Below are positions 40,351 to 43,654 of a DNA stretch of 43,654 nucleotides, piece by piece. The notes beneath the pieces are model-generated. The model was not told the origin of the DNA, ran no database searches, and saw only the letters and a list, made by a program, of their open reading frames with translations. Positions within the stretch are counted from its first letter, which is position 1. The number at the start of each line of letters is the position of its first letter. The DNA lies in contig CALEAV010000012.1 of assembly GCA_937943575.1 (NCBI GenBank), positions 1 through 43,654 of the forward strand. Reading direction: 5' to 3'. The position numbers and the translations under genes are program-made. The DNA is from an uncultured bacterium (GTDB lineage Bacteria; Desulfobacterota; Desulfobaccia; Desulfobaccales; 0-14-0-80-60-11).

Positions 40351-41820
40351 ATGTTAAGGTTCAGCCGGAAGCGGGGGGCAGGAGGCATGGGGCGCCTGCT
40401 CCTGGTCCTGCTGGCGGCGGCCCTGGTGGCGGGTCCGGGAGGAGATTCCGCCCAGGGGGCGCAGCTGAGCATCAAGGACCAGGAGCTGACCCAGACCCTG
40501 AAACTGAAGGCGGGGCAGTCCAAGGTCCTGCGGACGCCTTTCACCATCACCCGGGTGAGCGTGGCGGACCCGGAAGTGGCGGACATCATCCTCACCAGCC
40601 CCCGGGAAATCTACATCAACGGCCTCTCTCCGGGGGTCACCAACCTGAGCCTGTGGGGTGCCGGCCGCTTCACCAGCGCCCGGGTGACGGTGGAGGCGGA
40701 TGTCACCCTCCTCAAGGAGAAGCTGGCCCAGGTCCTGCCCAAAGAGAAGATCGCGGTGCAGGCTGCGGATGAGTCCATCGTGCTCTCCGGCGAAGTCTCC
40801 GGTCCCCTGGCGCAACAGACCGCCGTGAACCTGGCCCTGCCCTTTGTGGGCAACAAAAAGGACCGGGTGGTCAATCTGCTGCACATCGGGGGGGTGCAGC
40901 AGGTGCTGGTGGAGGTGCGGGTGGCGGAGATCAACCGCAACATCGGGCGCCGCCTGGGGATCAACTTCAACATCATCGACCGGAGCGGCAACGCCTTCGG
41001 CATCAGCACCATCGGCAATCTCACCACCGTGACGGGTCCGACCCGCACCTTCGGCGGCACCACCTTCACCCAGACCATCGGGCAGACCATCAACGCCATC
41101 GCCGGCTGGAAGACGGGGAGCTATCTCTGGACCGTCTTCTTTGACGCCCTGAAGGAGCACCGTCTGGGCCGGCTGCTGGCGGAGCCCAACCTGGTGACCA
41201 CCAGCGGCCAGGAGGCCAGCTTCCTGGCGGGCGGCGAGTTTCCGGTGCCGGTGCCCCAGCAGTTTCAGACCATCACCATCGAATGGAAGAAGTTCGGGGT
41301 GGGGCTGGTCTTCACCCCCACGGTCCTGGAGGAGAACCGCATCGCCCTGAAGGTGGCGCCGGAGGTGAGCGAGCTGGATTTCAGCGCCGGGGTGGTTCTG
41401 CCCCCCGGCGGCTTTGCCGTGCCGAGCATTCGGGTGCGGCGCCTGTCGTCCCACGTGGAGGTCCAGGATGGCCAGACCTTCGCCATCGCCGGGCTGATCT
41501 CGGATTCCCATCGCACCGCGGCCAGCCGCTTCCCCATCCTGGGGGAGATCCCCATCCTGGGCCTGCTCTTCCGCTCCCAGGAATATCAGAAAGATGAAAC
41601 CGAGCTCGTCTTCCTGGTGACGCCGCACCTGGTGAAGCCCATCACCACCCAGGCCAAGCTGCCCACGGAGAAATTCGTGGAGCCCAGCGACCTGGAATTC
41701 TATCTCCTGGGATGGCAGCAGGGGGCCGGCAGGGCGGCAACGGCGGCACCCGCGGCTTCCGGCGGCCAGCCCGGCGGCCAGACCACGCCCCCGGGGTTCG
41801 GGCGGCAGCAGGTGGAATAG
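40351..41820 (+). CDS. cpaC: Tad/Flp pilus secretin CpaC (RcpA)
   Basis: A 489-residue outer-membrane secretin. A signal peptide (hydrophobic residues about 13-28, cleavage near AQGAQ) is followed by the T2SS/T3SS pilus N-terminal domain (about 35-105, ITRVSVADPEVADIIL and INGLSPGVTNLSLW). Next comes a BON-like segment, then the secretin domain with VLVEVRVAEINRNIGRRLGINF, LLAEPNLVTTSGQEASFLAGGEFPVPVP and the final FPILGEIPILGLLFRSQEYQKDETELVFLVTPHLV. It forms the exit channel of a Tad pilus. The C-terminal 40 residues are Gly/Ala/Gln-rich. GGGGGGAAGG precedes the ATG. Two lipoprotein genes follow closely. Confidence 0.93.
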   Translation: MLRFSRKRGAGGMGRLLLVLLAAALVAGPGGDSAQGAQLSIKDQELTQTLKLKAGQSKVLRTPFTITRVSVADPEVADIILTSPREIYINGLSPGVTNLSLWGAGRFTSARVTVEADVTLLKEKLAQVLPKEKIAVQAADESIVLSGEVSGPLAQQTAVNLALPFVGNKKDRVVNLLHIGGVQQVLVEVRVAEINRNIGRRLGINFNIIDRSGNAFGISTIGNLTTVTGPTRTFGGTTFTQTIGQTINAIAGWKTGSYLWTVFFDALKEHRLGRLLAEPNLVTTSGQEASFLAGGEFPVPVPQQFQTITIEWKKFGVGLVFTPTVLEENRIALKVAPEVSELDFSAGVVLPPGGFAVPSIRVRRLSSHVEVQDGQTFAIAGLISDSHRTAASRFPILGEIPILGLLFRSQEYQKDETELVFLVTPHLVKPITTQAKLPTEKFVEPSDLEFYLLGWQQGAGRAATAAPAASGGQPGGQTTPPGFGRQQVE

Positions 41821-41829
41821 GGGGGGGAC

Positions 41830-42114
41830 ATGACTCTCAGGCGTTTGATACTCGCAGGTCTGGTGACGCTGGCGACCTTGGGGCTCTTGTCGGCCTGCAC
41901 GGTGAACACCGAATACCTGGAGCAGGATTACGGCCGCTCCGTAACCCACAATATGGTGGGCCAGTTTGTTAACCCCCGGGCCGGCCAGGTGAATACCCCC
42001 ACCGCCGGCCTGGACCCGGTTTCCAGCGGCAATTTGCTGGGCAAATACGAAAAGAGTTTTGCGGCCGAGGAAGGCCGGCCCATGCTGCAGCTCACCACCG
42101 GGACAGGCAAGTGA
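41830..42114 (+). CDS. Small pilus-locus lipoprotein
   Basis: A 94-residue protein with a clear lipoprotein signal ending LLSAC (Cys23). The short mature part contains YGRSVTHNMVGQFVNPRAG. Its place just nine bases behind cpaC suggests a pilotin-like or CpaD-like helper of the secretin, as small lipoproteins often occur at this point in Tad loci, but I cannot prove it by sequence. GGGGGGGA precedes the ATG. Confidence 0.72.
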   Translation: MTLRRLILAGLVTLATLGLLSACTVNTEYLEQDYGRSVTHNMVGQFVNPRAGQVNTPTAGLDPVSSGNLLGKYEKSFAAEEGRPMLQLTTGTGK

Positions 42115-42240
42115 GCCCGGCAGGGGCTGACAGGTCCGGGAAGGGCAGGAGGCCGCTTCAGGTCCCGTCAGCCGTGGGATAACCTCCGCACGGGGCCGGT
42201 TCAGGACCTGAAGGGTCCGGCAGCCACAAGGGGGGGAGAG

Positions 42241-43654
42241 ATGAAGCCTGAGGAGCAGGGTTCCCGACAACCCGGAGGGGGGGAGGGGCGGAAAGGGCCG
42301 GTCTGGGCGCTTGTGATGCTGGGCCTGGGATGTCTGGCCCTGGCCGCCGTGGTGGCGGCCTGCAGCAGCTCTCCCCTGCATCGCAGGCTGTCCGGCCCCA
42401 AACTGGCCCGGCAGTTTGCCCAGATGGTGCGGCCGCCGTCCTCTGAGACCGCCCGCCTCCTCAACAATGCCAGCATCCTGAGAAGTCTGGGCCGCAGCCA
42501 CCTGGCGGTCAAGGAACTGGAAGAGGCCCTGCAGCGGGATCCGGGCAATCTGAAGGTGGTAGACGCCCTGGCGCAATGCTATGAAGATCTGGGGGACTAC
42601 GCCCGGGCCCAAACCCTCTACGAGGCGGCCCTGGCCAAAAACCCGCAGCACACGGCGCTGCGCAACAATCTGGGTTTTTCCTATTACCAGTCGGGTGAGT
42701 GGCAGAAGGCCGAAGCCTGCTTCCGGGAGGCGCTGAAGCTCGACCCGGCCAACCGCCAGGCCCGGAACAATCTGGGGCTGCTGCTGGTGCGGCAGGGCCG
42801 CCAGGCCGAAGCCCTGGCCCTGTGGCAGGAGCGGGAAGGGGAGCAGGTGGCCCGGGAGCTCCTGGCCCAGGCCCTGGCGGCGGTGGGGGAGAAGGCCCCG
42901 GTGCAGACCGCTCGTCGTTCTTCACCGACCCCTACCCCGGCAGTGGCCCCTCCTGCGTCTGCCCCAGCAGTCGCTCCTTCTGCGTCTGCCCCGGCGGCCG
43001 CTCCCTCCCCGGCGGCGGCCGTCCCGCGGGCTCCGGTGGCGGCCCCACAGCCCCAGGTTCAGCCCTCAGTCGCCGCGCCTCGCCCGCCTGAGGTTACCCC
43101 ACCGCCTGCGTCCTCTCCCATGAAGGAGGCCCAGGGGACCAGGGAAACTCCGGCGAGCCCCCCACAGGCGGCTGCGCCGAGTCCGCCCAAGCCGGTGGTG
43201 AGTGGCGGTTCCACTGCTGTCGCCTTTTCTGCTGCTCCGTCACCGCCCTCACCGGCTCCACCTGCTGCGCCGGCCAAGACCGCCGGGGCTGGAGCGACTC
43301 CGGTGGCTTCCGGGAGCCCGGCCAAGGCGGCTCCGTCTGCCCCGCCGGCGACTTCACCCCCTTCGAAACCCGCTCCGGAGGCGGCAGCCAAGCCCCGGCC
43401 CACGCCTTCAGTCGCCGCCTTGGCGCCTGCAGTGACCCCAGCGCGCCCCGCTCCTGAAGCGGCGCCGACCCGGGTGGCCCAGGCCGAAGCCGAATCGGAC
43501 CGGTCTGCTGTCCCCACGCCCCCTGCCAAGGCAACGGCCGCGATTGGCAAAGCCTCACCCGCCCCGGCCGCCGTCCGTCCGCCTGTGGCGGGATCACCGG
43601 GGTCCCAGCCGGATATTTCCGAGGCGAAGGCCCCGTCCGGATCCCCCCAGGCCG
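42241..43654 (+). CDS. TPR-repeat lipoprotein of the Tad locus (TadD-like), partial
   Basis: The frame starts at the ATG at 42241 after GGGGGGGAGAG and runs off the window, 471 codons without a stop. A cytoplasmic Gly/Arg-rich head of about 20 residues leads into a hydrophobic segment ending VVAAC, a probable lipidation site. Then come tetratricopeptide repeats (about residues 58-185; for example LLNNASILRSLGRSHLAVKELEEALQRDPGN, LAQCYEDLGDYARAQTLYEAALAKNPQ and LGFSYYQSGEWQKAEACFREALKLDPAN). The remaining 270 or so residues are almost entirely Pro/Ala/Ser. TadD-type proteins assist pilus assembly. The size of the Pro/Ala tail is unusual. Confidence 0.83.
   Translation, partial: MKPEEQGSRQPGGGEGRKGPVWALVMLGLGCLALAAVVAACSSSPLHRRLSGPKLARQFAQMVRPPSSETARLLNNASILRSLGRSHLAVKELEEALQRDPGNLKVVDALAQCYEDLGDYARAQTLYEAALAKNPQHTALRNNLGFSYYQSGEWQKAEACFREALKLDPANRQARNNLGLLLVRQGRQAEALALWQEREGEQVARELLAQALAAVGEKAPVQTARRSSPTPTPAVAPPASAPAVAPSASAPAAAPSPAAAVPRAPVAAPQPQVQPSVAAPRPPEVTPPPASSPMKEAQGTRETPASPPQAAAPSPPKPVVSGGSTAVAFSAAPSPPSPAPPAAPAKTAGAGATPVASGSPAKAAPSAPPATSPPSKPAPEAAAKPRPTPSVAALAPAVTPARPAPEAAPTRVAQAEAESDRSAVPTPPAKATAAIGKASPAPAAVRPPVAGSPGSQPDISEAKAPSGSPQA

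Overview
This 43.7 kb window is GC-rich chromosomal DNA carrying mostly ordinary vertical genes in short operons, with no rRNA, tRNA, CRISPR array, insertion sequence or prophage that I can see. Two genes point to a sulfate- or sulfite-reducing bacterium, probably Desulfobacterota (former Deltaproteobacteria). One is a DsrC with both redox cysteines (2778-3095). The other is AhbC, the radical-SAM didecarboxysiroheme deacetylase of the siroheme-dependent heme pathway (17176-18405). Two Fe/Mn superoxide dismutases fit an anaerobe that meets oxygen. The genus cannot be fixed from the sequence.

Layout. Positions 1-8 kb (+): end of an unknown gene, a strong double terminator, radC, a GlcD-type flavoprotein, dsrC, a B12-type radical SAM protein, a small zinc-ribbon protein and a fused NDP-forming acyl-CoA synthetase. 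Positions 8-10 kb (+): an exported lipoprotein SOD and an AI-2E/PerM-family permease. Positions 10.2-15.1 kb (-): SWIM zinc-finger protein, DUF374 acyltransferase, DUF1992 protein, smpB, ptsI and ptsH. Positions 15.4-18.4 kb (+): an unusual ClpX-like AAA+ ATPase, then ahbC. Positions 18.5-21.2 kb (-): cold-shock protein with a long leader, histone-deacetylase-family enzyme, cytoplasmic SOD and a PC4-like protein. Positions 21.3-26.1 kb (+): cysS, an AT-rich island with an orphan ORF, rimI-like gene and uvrB. Positions 26.5-28.3 kb (-): dnaJ, a DUF167 gene and yggT. Positions 28.5-31.9 kb (+): MacA-like adaptor, ABC ATPase and MFS exporter. Positions 32.2-36.0 kb (+): the classic rpsB-tsf-pyrH-frr-uppS cluster. 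Then uvrC (-), an aldo/keto reductase (+) and mscL (+). From 40.4 kb to the end (+): the start of a Tad-type pilus locus (CpaC secretin, small lipoprotein, TPR lipoprotein running off the window).

The DNA looks settled and vertical, with one exception. At 22.80-23.10 kb GC drops to 34% (counted: 101 of 300 bases), in sharp contrast to its neighbours, and this stretch holds an orphan small ORF. No complete new defence or mobile system is visible. The best leads are: the ClpX-like ATPase that lacks the zinc domain and carries a second, degenerate copy of the small AAA+ subdomain; the cold-shock gene leader with an internal terminator-like hairpin; the AT-rich island; the paired SODs with an unusual NEHDVGH segment; HPr with Glu at the regulatory Ser46 position; and the long leader ahead of the Tad pilus genes.

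Gene starts were moved from the longest open frame wherever a ribosome site or family alignment supported a later start; each case is stated. Promoters and terminators were found by eye and are predictions.
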